Origin: Microvirgula aerodenitrificans DSM 15089
Lineage (GTDB): Bacteria; Pseudomonadota; Gammaproteobacteria; Burkholderiales; Aquaspirillaceae
DNA: 64,000 nucleotides
Assembly: GCF_000620105.1 (NCBI RefSeq)
Contig: NZ_JHVK01000005.1
Coordinates: 62,001 to 126,000 of the forward strand
Direction of reading: 5' to 3'
Notes under the pieces: model-generated
What the model was told of the DNA's origin: nothing
What the model saw: only the letters and a program-made list of their open reading frames with translations
Databases searched by the model: none
Shown here: positions 27,146 through 34,723 of the stretch, in pieces
How positions within the stretch are numbered: position 1 is the stretch's first letter
Layout: every line of letters begins with the position of its first letter
Program-made: the position numbers and the translations under genes

Positions 27146-29059
27146 ATGAGTCACACGCTGCAAGCGTTTCACCGCCGGTCCATCGAGTCGCCGGATGCCT
27201 TCTGGGACGAGCAGGCACGCCGTATCGACTGGCACACGCCGTACCGGCAGGTACTCGACGACAGCCAGCCGCCGTTCCGGCGCTGGTTCGTCGATGGCAC
27301 CACCAATCTGTGCCACAACGCGGTCGACCGCCATCTGGCCGAACGGGGCGACCAGGCAGCGCTGATCCATATCTCGACCGAGACCGGCGCCGAGCGCCAG
27401 TACAGCTACGCCGAACTGCACCGGGAAGTGAACCGTTGTGCCGCCGTGCTGAGCAAGCTCGGCGTCAGCAAGGGCGACCGCGTGCTGATCTACATGCCGA
27501 TGATCCCGGAAGCGATCTTCGCCATGCTGGCGACCGTCCGTCTCGGCGCCATCCATTCGGTAGTCTTCGGCGGTTTTGCTTCGGCCAGCCTGGCGACACG
27601 CATCGATGATGCGCAGCCGAAGGTCATTTTCACCGCCGACGCCGGCATGCGCGGTGGCAAGCACATCCCGTACAAACCGCTGGTCGATGCCGCCATCGAC
27701 CTGGCCGGGCACAAGCCCGAGCACGTGGTCATCGTCGAGCGCGGGCTGGACCCCGACATGCCGATCACCCAGTGCCGCGACCTGATCTACGCCACCCTGC
27801 TGGGCCGGCTGGAGCAGACCGAAGTCCCGTGCGAATGGGTCGAATCGAATCATCCGAGCTACATCCTGTACACCTCCGGCACCACCGGCAAGCCGAAGGG
27901 CGTCCAGCGCGACACCGGCGGCTACGCCGTCGCGCTGGCGGCGTCGATGGAAAACATCTACTGCGGCGCGCCGGGTGAAACCTTCTTCTGCACCTCGGAC
28001 ATCGGCTGGGTGGTCGGCCACTCGTATATCGTCTACGCGCCGTTGCTGCGCGGCATGACCACCATCGTCTACGAAGGCCTGCCGACCCGTCCCGACCCGG
28101 GCGTCTGGTGGTCCATCGTCGAGAAGTACCGCGTCAGCGTGATGTTCTCGGCGCCGACCGCGCTGCGCGCGCTGAAAAAGCAGGACCCGGCCTGGCTGAA
28201 AAAATACGACCTGTCCTCGCTGCGCTACCTGTTCATGGCCGGCGAGCCGCTCGACCAGCCAACCGCGGACTGGATCACGGCCGAACTCGGCGTGCCGGTG
28301 GTCGACAACTACTGGCAGACCGAAACCGGCTGGCCGATGCTGTCCGCCATGCCGGGCATCGAGAAGACGCCGCTGAAGAACGGCAGCCCGAGCTTCCCCG
28401 TCTACGGCTACAACGTGCAGTTGCTGAATGAAGTCACCGGCCAGCCGGTTGCTCGCGGCGAGAAAGGCGTGATTGCCGTGCTGCCGCCTCTGCCGCCCGG
28501 CTGTCTGAGCACGATCTGGCAGCAGGACGAACGCTATGTGAACACTTATTTCCACAGCTTCGGCGGCACGCTGGCGTATTCGAGCTTCGACTGGGGCACC
28601 CAGGACGAAGACGGCTATTTCTATGTGCTTGGCCGCACCGATGACGTGATCAACGTCGCCGGCCACCGCCTAGGCACCCGCGAGATCGAGGAAGCGGCCA
28701 GCAATCACAGCGCCATTGCCGAAGTAGCCGTGGTCGGCGTTGCCGACGCACTCAAGGGCCAGGTGCCGGTAGCGTTCGCCGTGCTGAAGGACCCGTCGCT
28801 GATCCACGACGATGCCCAGCGCGAGGCACTGGCGCGCGACGTGATCGCCATGGTCGGCCGGGAGCTGGGCGCCATCGCCAATCCGTCCGACGTGATGTTC
28901 GTCACCCAGTTGCCGAAGACCCGCTCCGGCAAGGTGCTGCGCCGCTCGATCCAGGCCATTGCCGAGGGCCGCGATCCGGGCGATCTGACCACGCTGGATG
29001 ACCCGACCGGCCTCGACCAGGTCAGGCAGGCCGTGGCCGCCAGGCACGGCACCGACTGA
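27146..29059 (+). CDS. prpE: Propionyl-CoA synthetase (acyl-CoA synthetase, PrpE type)
   Basis: Activates propionate (and probably acetate) to the CoA thioester with ATP. The 637 residues show the AMP-binding P-loop YTSGTTGKPKGVQRDTGG, whose QRDTGGYA extension is typical of PrpE rather than Acs. They also show DNYWQTETGWPM and the C-terminal catalytic lysine in TRSGKVLRRS. The ATG is set by GGAGGAGAAATCT. No methylcitrate-cycle genes (prpB, prpC, prpD) or PrpR regulator are adjacent, so it stands alone here. It converges with dusC at a shared hairpin. Confidence 0.93.
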   Translation: MSHTLQAFHRRSIESPDAFWDEQARRIDWHTPYRQVLDDSQPPFRRWFVDGTTNLCHNAVDRHLAERGDQAALIHISTETGAERQYSYAELHREVNRCAAVLSKLGVSKGDRVLIYMPMIPEAIFAMLATVRLGAIHSVVFGGFASASLATRIDDAQPKVIFTADAGMRGGKHIPYKPLVDAAIDLAGHKPEHVVIVERGLDPDMPITQCRDLIYATLLGRLEQTEVPCEWVESNHPSYILYTSGTTGKPKGVQRDTGGYAVALAASMENIYCGAPGETFFCTSDIGWVVGHSYIVYAPLLRGMTTIVYEGLPTRPDPGVWWSIVEKYRVSVMFSAPTALRALKKQDPAWLKKYDLSSLRYLFMAGEPLDQPTADWITAELGVPVVDNYWQTETGWPMLSAMPGIEKTPLKNGSPSFPVYGYNVQLLNEVTGQPVARGEKGVIAVLPPLPPGCLSTIWQQDERYVNTYFHSFGGTLAYSSFDWGTQDEDGYFYVLGRTDDVINVAGHRLGTREIEEAASNHSAIAEVAVVGVADALKGQVPVAFAVLKDPSLIHDDAQREALARDVIAMVGRELGAIANPSDVMFVTQLPKTRSGKVLRRSIQAIAEGRDPGDLTTLDDPTGLDQVRQAVAARHGTD

Positions 29060-29067
29060 CGGCCTTG

Positions 29068-29093
29068 CGCCGGGCGCCGTTCAGCGCCCGGCG
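29068..29093. terminator. Bidirectional terminator hairpin between prpE and dusC
   Basis: CGCCGGGCGC (29068-29077) pairs perfectly with GCGCCCGGCG (29084-29093). The six-base loop contains the dusC stop codon. No U-tract on either side. Confidence 0.6.
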
Positions 29094-30049
29094 GTCGCCG
29101 CGGCCAGCCACTGCCGGCAGGCGGCCGCCGTCTTCAGCGGCCGGATGTCATCGAACAGACGGCCGGCTTCATCCGGCCAGCCGCTCGGCAGTCGCAGCAG
29201 TTTCAGCCACTGCTTCAGCCGGGCCGGCAGGTACTGGCCATCGGGATCGGCCGCATACAGCCGTTCGGCAAAGGCGGCGATCCGCACCAGCATGTCCGCC
29301 CACGGCAAGGGCTCGACCGCCTCACCATTCGCCGCCGCGCGGATCTGCCGCGCCAGGTCCGGCCGGGCCACCAGCCCGCGCCCGATCATCACGTCCTCGC
29401 AGCCGCTGACGGCGCGGATACGCCGCCAGTCGTCAACCGTCCACACTTCGCCATTGGCAATCACCGGTACCGATACCCGCTCGCGGATCCGCGCAATCCA
29501 TTCCCAGTGCGCCGGCGGACGGTAGCCGTCAAGCTTGGTGCGGGCATGGACCGTGATCGCTGCCGCTCCGCCGTCTTCCAGCGCCTGTGCGCAGTCGAAG
29601 GTCAGCGAGGTATCGGCGAAGCCGAGCCGCATCTTGGCCGTCAGCGGCACGTTGGCCGGCAGCGCCTGCCGTACCGTGCCGACGATGCGCTGCATCAGCG
29701 CCGGCTCCTGCAGCAACGCCGCCCCGCCCCGGTGCTTGTTGACCGTCGGCGCCGGACAGCCGAAGTTCAGGTCAATGACCGGTGCGCCGAGCGATACCGC
29801 CCGCAAGGCGTTTTCCGCCAGCCGCTCCGGGTCCGAGCCCAGCAGTTGCAGCCGCACCGGCACACCGGCCCGGGTACGCCAGTCACCGGCATGCTCGGGC
29901 GCCAGCCGGCGGAAGGTCGGCCACGGCAGCGCGGAATCGGTCACGCGGACAAACTCGGTCACGCACCAGTCGACCCCGCCCATATCGGTGATCAGTTCGC
30001 GCATCGGCGCGTCGACGAGCCCCTCCATCGGGGCGAGAGCAATCTGCAT
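29081..30049 (-). CDS. dusC: tRNA-dihydrouridine(16) synthase
   Basis: FMN enzyme reducing U16 of tRNA to dihydrouridine. The 322-residue protein begins [20 protein letters not shown], the DusC-type N-terminus. It carries the catalytic cysteine in [23 protein letters not shown]-phosphate-binding VIANGEVW and the [17 protein letters not shown] motif. ATG start. Its stop lies in the loop of the hairpin it shares with prpE. DusC rather than DusA or DusB is inferred from the N-terminus and [12 protein letters not shown]. Confidence 0.93.
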   Translation of the reverse strand: MQIALAPMEGLVDAPMRELITDMGGVDWCVTEFVRVTDSALPWPTFRRLAPEHAGDWRTRAGVPVRLQLLGSDPERLAENALRAVSLGAPVIDLNFGCPAPTVNKHRGGAALLQEPALMQRIVGTVRQALPANVPLTAKMRLGFADTSLTFDCAQALEDGGAAAITVHARTKLDGYRPPAHWEWIARIRERVSVPVIANGEVWTVDDWRRIRAVSGCEDVMIGRGLVARPDLARQIRAAANGEAVEPLPWADMLVRIAAFAERLYAADPDGQYLPARLKQWLKLLRLPSGWPDEAGRLFDDIRPLKTAAACRQWLAAATAGR

Positions 30050-30185
30050 GGTGGACGATCTGCGAATAGAGTCTGGCGGCGCGCGATTGTAACAGGCGGC
30101 CCCCGCCCCCCGTTCTTCCCTTTCGCTATATCGGGAAAAGGACTATCCGTGTATGAAGCACCCTGCCATTGATGAGGAGACTGAC

Positions 30186-30755
30186 ATGAGTGAATCCCCC
30201 CTTGCCACCCTGGCCGGCGGCTGCTTCTGGTGTCTGGAAGCCGTGTTCGCCGAGCTCGACGGCGTGCTGGCGGTCCATTCCGGCTATACCGGCGGCGAGG
30301 TCGAATCGCCCGGCTATCACGCCGTCTGCAGCGGCAGCACCGGTCATGCCGAGGCGGTCCGGATCGAGTTCGACCCGGAACGGATCGACTACCGCACCCT
30401 GCTCGACGTGTTTTTCGCCATCCACGACCCGACCACGCTGAACCGCCAGGGCTACGATATCGGCAGCCAGTACCGCTCGGCCATCTTCTGCCACGATGCC
30501 ATTCAGCGCCGGGACGCCGAAGCCGCGATCGCCGAACTGGAAGCCAGCGGCAGTCTGGCCGATCCGGTGGTCACCGTCGTCGAAGCGGCCGGACCGTTCT
30601 GGCCGGCGGAAAGCGAGCACGACGGCTACTACGCCCGGCACCCGACCCAGCCGTACTGCCAGGCCATCATCGCACCCAAGCTGGCGAAGCTGCGCCAGCA
30701 CTTTACCGCCCGTCTGAAGCCGGGCAATCCGGACGGCGGACGGCACGCCACGTAA
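30186..30755 (+). CDS. msrA: Peptide methionine sulfoxide reductase MsrA
   Basis: Reduces the S-form of methionine sulfoxide in proteins and free methionine. The 189 residues start MSESPLATLAGGCFWCLE with the catalytic Cys13 in the GCFW motif. The family segments follow: HSGYTGGEVESPGYHAVCSG, GHAEAVRIEFDP, and DIGSQYRSAIF. The ATG is preceded by GAGGAGA. An ATG 11 codons earlier is less well placed. There is no fused MsrB domain. It is followed immediately by the SRP RNA promoter. Confidence 0.95.
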   Translation: MSESPLATLAGGCFWCLEAVFAELDGVLAVHSGYTGGEVESPGYHAVCSGSTGHAEAVRIEFDPERIDYRTLLDVFFAIHDPTTLNRQGYDIGSQYRSAIFCHDAIQRRDAEAAIAELEASGSLADPVVTVVEAAGPFWPAESEHDGYYARHPTQPYCQAIIAPKLAKLRQHFTARLKPGNPDGGRHAT

Positions 30756-30758
30756 CTA

Positions 30759-30787
30759 TTGGCGGATTTCCCGCAACAAGGTATCAT
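30759..30787 (+). promoter_or_regulatory. Promoter of the SRP RNA gene
   Basis: TTGGCG (30759-30764), 17-base spacer, TATCAT (30782-30787), with the mature RNA starting about ten bases later. Confidence 0.75.
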
Positions 30788-30796
30788 TCGCTTTCT

Positions 30797-30896
30797 ATGG
30801 CGGGTCTCCCCGCATGGCTAAACGGTGAATCTGGTCAGGTCCGGAAGGAAGCAGCCACAGTCGTTGATGCCAGTGCCGGGGGTTAGGCTCGCCACC
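30797..30896 (+). ncRNA. ffs: Signal recognition particle RNA, small bacterial (4.5S) type
   Basis: RNA core of the particle that targets membrane proteins with Ffh. The conserved apical domain is unmistakable: CTGGTCAGGTCCGGAAGGAA with the GGAA tetraloop, followed by GCAGCCACAG and CAGTGCCGGGGG. The 5' end GGCGGGTCTCC pairs with the 3' end GGCTCGCC to close the helix, giving about 100 nt. The exact ends are estimated. It follows its own promoter. Confidence 0.96.
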
Positions 30897-30998
30897 TTTA
30901 CGCCTGAGAATATCAAGTTTTTCTAATATTGCGAAATGATTTTATGAATAAAGGAACTTTGCAGGCAGTACATTGTCTTTTTTTCATGACGTCGTCTA

Positions 30999-31015
30999 TC
31001 ATCTGGGACAGATGA
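30999..31015. promoter_or_regulatory. Palindrome upstream of the small HTH gene
   Basis: TCATCTG (30999-31005), GGA, CAGATGA (31009-31015): perfect seven-base arms, extended by GTC/GAC. It lies in an AT-rich spacer about 125 bases before the HTH gene. Possibly its own operator. Confidence 0.4.
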
Positions 31016-31138
31016 CGCAATACGTAGTTTTACTTAATCTGCGTCGACAGTCCGGACGACGCGATTCGTCACTGCCCCCACCCTCGCGCCATACAAACAC
31101 AACCGGGGGGGCACGATAGTGAACACGAGAGGAAAATC

Positions 31139-31453
31139 ATGAAATTGTTCGAAAAAATCCCGAACCCACGGGAAATCCGCCGCAAACTTGGTCTGAACCA
31201 GCAAGAGTTCTGGAGCCGCATCGGCGTCACCCAGTCCGGTGGCTCCCGTTACGAGTCGGGCCGCAACATGCCGAAGCCGGTGCGTGAACTGCTGCGCCTG
31301 GTCCATATCGAGCAAATCGATCTGACCAAGGTCAAGCGTGAAGATTTCGAAATCATTGAATATCTGAAGGAAACGCACCCTGACCTGTACAAGAGCCTGA
31401 AGAAGGCAGTCAAGGCCAAGGTTGAAGGCACCGAAGCGGTCGCCGCTCAGTAA
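31139..31453 (+). CDS. Small helix-turn-helix transcriptional regulator
   Basis: A 104-residue protein with one Cro/XRE-like helix-turn-helix at residues about 10-45 (EIRRKLGLNQQEFWSRIGVTQ, then SRYESGR). A lysine-rich helical tail (YLKETHPDLYKSLKKAVKAK) follows. The ATG follows GAGAGGAAA. It is a single-gene unit closed by a strong terminator. Target and ligand are unknown. The tidy codon use and strong terminator suggest a resident gene rather than part of the adjacent foreign-looking operon. Confidence 0.8.
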   Translation: MKLFEKIPNPREIRRKLGLNQQEFWSRIGVTQSGGSRYESGRNMPKPVRELLRLVHIEQIDLTKVKREDFEIIEYLKETHPDLYKSLKKAVKAKVEGTEAVAAQ

Positions 31454-31470
31454 GACAGTCGTTCAATGAA

Positions 31471-31500
31471 AAATCCCTCGGTGCAGACCGAGGGATTTTT
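31471..31500 (+). terminator. Rho-independent terminator after the small HTH gene
   Basis: AAATCCCTCGGT (31471-31482) pairs with ACCGAGGGATTT (31487-31498) around GCAG and runs into TTTTTAC. A textbook intrinsic terminator, able to work in both directions, so it may also end the minus-strand SLOG operon. Confidence 0.92.
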
Positions 31501-31563
31501 ACTTTACGGATGATGCCAGCTCCCTATATTTCGCCGGACTACCGCCCATGAGGCACCCCTCCA

Positions 31564-32412
31564 TCATGTCCGCTTGCTCACCTGCATTTCGACACGCAGG
31601 CCAGCCATCGAGGCCATATTCACTAGAGTATCGAGGCCGAACACATCAACCTTGCCGCGTGCGAGATCCGAGATGCGCGGTTGTGTCACGCCAAACACCC
31701 TGGCCGCTTGCGACTGGCTCAAATGAGCGCGCACGATGTAGTCCGCGAGCGCCGACATCAATACGGTGCGCAGCTTCACGCTTTCGGTTTCGGTCGCAGC
31801 CGTCACACCGGAATCGGCGGGCGCATCGAGAAGATCGCCTGGCGCCCCTGCTGCCGGCTCATCCAGCAGAAGGCTGTCCTGGCTCAGCGCAGCAAGCTTT
31901 ACGGACAGGCCAATCTTTTCCTCGGCCTTGGCACGTGCGTGCTCCGACATGAAGTGAAGCAGATGATCGAGGCCGGATTTGTCACCGACTGTCACGAAGT
32001 CCTTGCTCCTGTTGACGAACACAACAGATTTCTTCCTTGCCTTCAGCAGCTCGATAACGTTGCTGAGTGTACCGGTGCTTTTGCAATCCCAGACCATCAG
32101 GCCGAAATCGCTGTTCCTGGCCATCTCCACGTCTTTCGCCGTGAAAAAGGCCCGTGTTCCAGCCCGGGCTTTCGACTGGACGCGATGCACAGGCCAGTCC
32201 GCGATGTTGTTGCGCGGTGCTTCTCCCGTGCAATAGACCGTGACCTTGCTGGCATGACAGGCGCGCAAGCATTCCTGGATGGACGTATCGGCACCATCGG
32301 CATCACCCACCACAACATTGAGATCCGACGAAACAATCTTGAGGATTCGGCCCTGCACTTTTTCATGCAGCCGGCTGATGGAAATTGATCCGGCAATGAA
32401 CACTGTTGTCAT
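31564..32412 (-). CDS. SLOG-like Rossmann domain fused to a HigA-like HTH
   Basis: A 282-residue two-domain protein. Residues 1 to about 135 look like a SLOG/DUF2493-type Rossmann fold. They have the beta-strand TTVFIAGSI, the nucleotide-binding loop VVVGDADGADTSI, the later acidic WDCKSTGTLSNVIELL (compare the WDGKSKGT pattern of that family) and the strand KSVVFVNR. A linker (about 155-200) leads to a C-terminal XRE/HTH_37 domain: LADYIVRAHLSQSQAARVFG, VTQPRISDLARGKVDVFGLD, then TLVNMASMAGLRVEM. That arrangement is typical of HigA-type antitoxin regulators. It starts three bases after the phosphoribosyltransferase stop. I infer a DNA-binding regulator whose activity depends on a nucleotide-like ligand. 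No toxin gene of HigB/RelE type is present. Confidence 0.78.
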   Translation of the reverse strand: MTTVFIAGSISISRLHEKVQGRILKIVSSDLNVVVGDADGADTSIQECLRACHASKVTVYCTGEAPRNNIADWPVHRVQSKARAGTRAFFTAKDVEMARNSDFGLMVWDCKSTGTLSNVIELLKARKKSVVFVNRSKDFVTVGDKSGLDHLLHFMSEHARAKAEEKIGLSVKLAALSQDSLLLDEPAAGAPGDLLDAPADSGVTAATETESVKLRTVLMSALADYIVRAHLSQSQAARVFGVTQPRISDLARGKVDVFGLDTLVNMASMAGLRVEMQVSKRT

Positions 32413-32415
32413 GGT

Positions 32416-33006
32416 CTATTTCCAGGTAATCGCGGCTGCATAGATGTTCTTGATCTTTAGATAGGTACGTAACGCCTGACACACGGCGTCCATTGTTGCG
32501 CCGGTATCAAAGAGGTCATCGAGCAACAAGGCGTTCCAGCAACCTTCGTTCGTGATGCACTCATTGATACTGATCCGGCCCGACAAAGCGGCGTCCTTCT
32601 GCTCTCTGGTGTACAGGTTCTTGAGTGCAGGGCTGCCGGGCAGGGCCGGAGCTTTCACGATCATCTCGTCAAACACCCGGATATCCGTCAGCCGGCCGAG
32701 CGCATGGGCCAGCTCGTACACAGGTTGTCTGGCACGCACGATCGAGGCCGGCATCGGGACGATCAGCCCAATCTTGCCGAACAGGGGCAGGAGCGTCTCC
32801 CTGACTTGCGCGGCCAGCAGTTCGACTTGCTTCCAGTCACTTTGATACTTGAGTTTATAGAGGGCTTCACCGGGTTCCGACCGCGTGTTGTCAAAGCGAT
32901 CGTGCCCCCACTCGTCCACCCCGAGATAGACACTCGAAAGTGTGTGCTTGTGCAGCGCATAGCCCGCATCCCAGCTGCCTTCGATTTTCTTGACCTGGAC
33001 GTCCAT
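32416..33006 (-). CDS. ComF-like phosphoribosyltransferase
   Basis: A 196-residue type I phosphoribosyltransferase-fold protein. The PRPP-binding loop LLLDDLFDTGATMDAV lies near residues 158-173, and PMPASIVRARQPVYELAHAL matches the ComF-like core. The zinc-finger N-terminus of true ComF is missing. Instead residues 1-45 (including SVYLGVDEWGHDRFDNTR) are of unknown type. Substrate unknown. The two acidic residues of the loop are intact, so PRPP binding is plausible. It is the first gene of a two-gene operon with the SLOG-HTH gene, behind a promoter overlapped by a perfect palindrome. Codon use is less GC-biased than in neighbouring genes, suggesting transfer. Confidence 0.8.
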   Translation of the reverse strand: MDVQVKKIEGSWDAGYALHKHTLSSVYLGVDEWGHDRFDNTRSEPGEALYKLKYQSDWKQVELLAAQVRETLLPLFGKIGLIVPMPASIVRARQPVYELAHALGRLTDIRVFDEMIVKAPALPGSPALKNLYTREQKDAALSGRISINECITNEGCWNALLLDDLFDTGATMDAVCQALRTYLKIKNIYAAAITWK

Positions 33007-33074
33007 ATTCGCGGGGCTTCCTTTGCCGTAGCCGCTGGACCTTCACTCGGGCCGGGCCAGAAATCTTTGCGAAA

Positions 33075-33103
33075 ACCATACAAAATTTTGTATTGATTCG
33101 CAA
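33075..33103 (-). promoter_or_regulatory. Promoter and palindromic operator of the PRTase-SLOG operon
   Basis: On the minus strand TTGCGA (33103-33098), a 17-base spacer and TATGGT (33080-33075) form a good sigma-70 promoter. The perfect 16-base palindrome ATACAAAATTTTGTAT (33078-33093) covers the spacer and half of the -10. The position fits repression by the HTH protein encoded in the operon. Confidence 0.72.
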
Positions 33104-33153
33104 GCCCTGCCCATTTCCCGTGCACCGTCAATGCAGGCTTCCACGGCCAATCA

Positions 33154-33315
33154 TCATCTCGGCCTCGCTCGTACCCAGTGATCATATCCAGCCCCGTGCG
33201 GAGCTTGCCGTTGCATCAGCGCATCCAGTGTCCCGCAGACCCAGACATCCTTTTCGATTTCCTGAACCGCCGCGTCAAGCGGGCTGCGCTCTCCACTGAA
33301 CAGAAGTCTGCTCAT
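33154..33315 (-). CDS. Possible small protein, unknown
   Basis: A 53-codon frame beginning MSRLLFSGERSPLD and containing EIEKDVWVCGTLDALMQ. The residue pattern is protein-like and upstream in-frame sequence adds a CPVC pair, giving a possible Cys pairing reminiscent of a ComF zinc ribbon. It has no visible ribosome site and lies upstream of the mapped promoter of the PRTase operon. It may be a remnant of a longer ComF-type N-terminus or chance. Low certainty. Confidence 0.3.
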   Translation of the reverse strand: MSRLLFSGERSPLDAAVQEIEKDVWVCGTLDALMQRQAPHGAGYDHWVRARPR

Positions 33316-33325
33316 ACAAACAGGG

Positions 33326-33350
33326 CATGGCCCACTCCGAGTGGGCCATG
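33326..33350. repeat. 25-base perfect palindrome between dxr and the PRTase operon
   Basis: CATGGCCCACTC (33326-33337) and GAGTGGGCCATG (33339-33350) are perfect inverted 12-base arms around one base. No U-run follows on either strand. It could be an operator, a rho-dependent stop or a junction of the inserted segment. Confidence 0.6.
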
Positions 33351-33520
33351 GAGTTGAGTTGCGGTGTGCCGTCATGCCTGCCTGGCGTTTTGAGGCCAAC
33401 GAAACAGCAAGCAGCGTATCCACTCACACATGGGTTATCTGCACATGTTGCCCATTGCTCCAGTTCCCCGGGGTCAGAACAGCCGGGGTGCATGGTGCCT
33501 GTCCGGCAAAGCGGCCCGCG

Positions 33521-34705
33521 TCAGCCCGCCGGCTGCAGACAGCCGATGCACTGTTCGACGTAACGACGCACTTCGGCGTCGGTTTCCAGCAGCGCGTCGA
33601 TCGACTCGCCATGGCGACCGGCAAAACGCGACATCGCCTGCGCATTCAGCCGCGGAATGTCGCCAAAGCCGATCCGCCGCGACAGGAAGGCATCGACCGC
33701 GATCTCATTGGCGGCATTCAGCACGGCGGACGCGTCACCGCCTTCCGCCAGTGCATCGAAAGCCAGTTGCAGGCACGGAAAGCTGTCGCGGTCCGGTTGT
33801 TCAAACGTCAAACCGCCCAGCGCCATGAAATCGAGCGGCGCCACACCGGCCTCGAAGCGGTCCGGCCAGGCCAGCGCATGGGCGATCGGCGTTTTCATGT
33901 CCGGCGTGCCAAGCTGGGCCACCACCGAACCGTCGCGGTAGCGCACCATCGAATGAATCACGCTCTGCGGGTGGACCACCACTTCGATGCGTGACGGATC
34001 GGCATTGAACAGCCAGCGCGCCTCGATGACTTCCAGCCCCTTGTTCATCAGCGAGGCCGAGTCGACCGAAATCTTGCGCCCCATCACCCAGTTCGGGTGG
34101 GCAACCGCCTGCTCCGGCGTCACGGCCTCCAGTGCCGCCGCCGTATAGCCGCGGAACGGCCCGCCGGAGGCGGTCAGCACGATGCGCTCGACCCCGACCG
34201 CGTCAAGATCGCCACGGAAGCTGGCCGGCAGCGACTGGAAAATCGCATTGTGTTCGCTGTCGATCGCCAGCAGCACGCTGCCCGACTTGCGGACCGCATC
34301 CATGAACAGGCGCCCTGCCACCACCAGGCTTTCCTTGTTCGCCAGCAGGATGCGCTTGCCGGCGCGCACTGCCGCCAGCGTCGGCGGCAGGCCGGCAGCA
34401 CCGACAATGGCCGCCATTACGGTATCGGTTTCCGGTGCGGCGGCGACCTCGGCCAGCGCAGCGGCGCCATGGCGGATGTCGATCGGCAGCCCGTCCAGCA
34501 GACCAGCCAGCGCATCCGCGGCGGCAGCGTCCGCCACCACGGCGACTGCCGGCCGGAACTGCCGGCACTGTCCGGCCAGCAGTGCGATCTGTCGATGCCC
34601 GGTCAGGGCGTGGATGGCAAATCGCTCCGGATGGCGGGCGATGACGTTGAGCGTGTTGACACCGATGGTGCCGGTCGAACCCAGAATGGTGAGGCGTTCA
34701 GTCAT
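33521..34705 (-). CDS. dxr: 1-deoxy-D-xylulose-5-phosphate reductoisomerase
   Basis: Second enzyme of the MEP isoprenoid pathway: converts DXP to MEP with NADPH. The 394 residues show the N-terminal Rossmann motif [15 protein letters not shown], the LANKESLV segment, the metal/substrate loop [11 protein letters not shown] and the flexible-loop motif [21 protein letters not shown]. It is the last gene of the rpsB-to-dxr cluster, 18 bases after cdsA. In many proteobacteria rseP and bamA follow dxr. Here they do not. Confidence 0.98.
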   Translation of the reverse strand: MTERLTILGSTGTIGVNTLNVIARHPERFAIHALTGHRQIALLAGQCRQFRPAVAVVADAAAADALAGLLDGLPIDIRHGAAALAEVAAAPETDTVMAAIVGAAGLPPTLAAVRAGKRILLANKESLVVAGRLFMDAVRKSGSVLLAIDSEHNAIFQSLPASFRGDLDAVGVERIVLTASGGPFRGYTAAALEAVTPEQAVAHPNWVMGRKISVDSASLMNKGLEVIEARWLFNADPSRIEVVVHPQSVIHSMVRYRDGSVVAQLGTPDMKTPIAHALAWPDRFEAGVAPLDFMALGGLTFEQPDRDSFPCLQLAFDALAEGGDASAVLNAANEIAVDAFLSRRIGFGDIPRLNAQAMSRFAGRHGESIDALLETDAEVRRYVEQCIGCLQPAG

Positions 34706-34723
34706 GTTCCTGCTGACTGCCGG

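Noticed and set aside
31564-33006. A classical HigBA toxin-antitoxin locus
   Set aside because: The HTH is HigA-like, but the partner gene is a phosphoribosyltransferase, not a RelE/HigB-type toxin, and the HTH protein carries a large extra Rossmann domain.
32763-33185. Minus-strand frame of 140 codons starting MITGYERGRDDDWPW upstream of the PRTase gene
   Set aside because: It overlaps the PRTase gene by over 200 bases in another frame, and the mapped promoter lies inside it. The first 40 residues look protein-like, so a decayed gene cannot be fully excluded.
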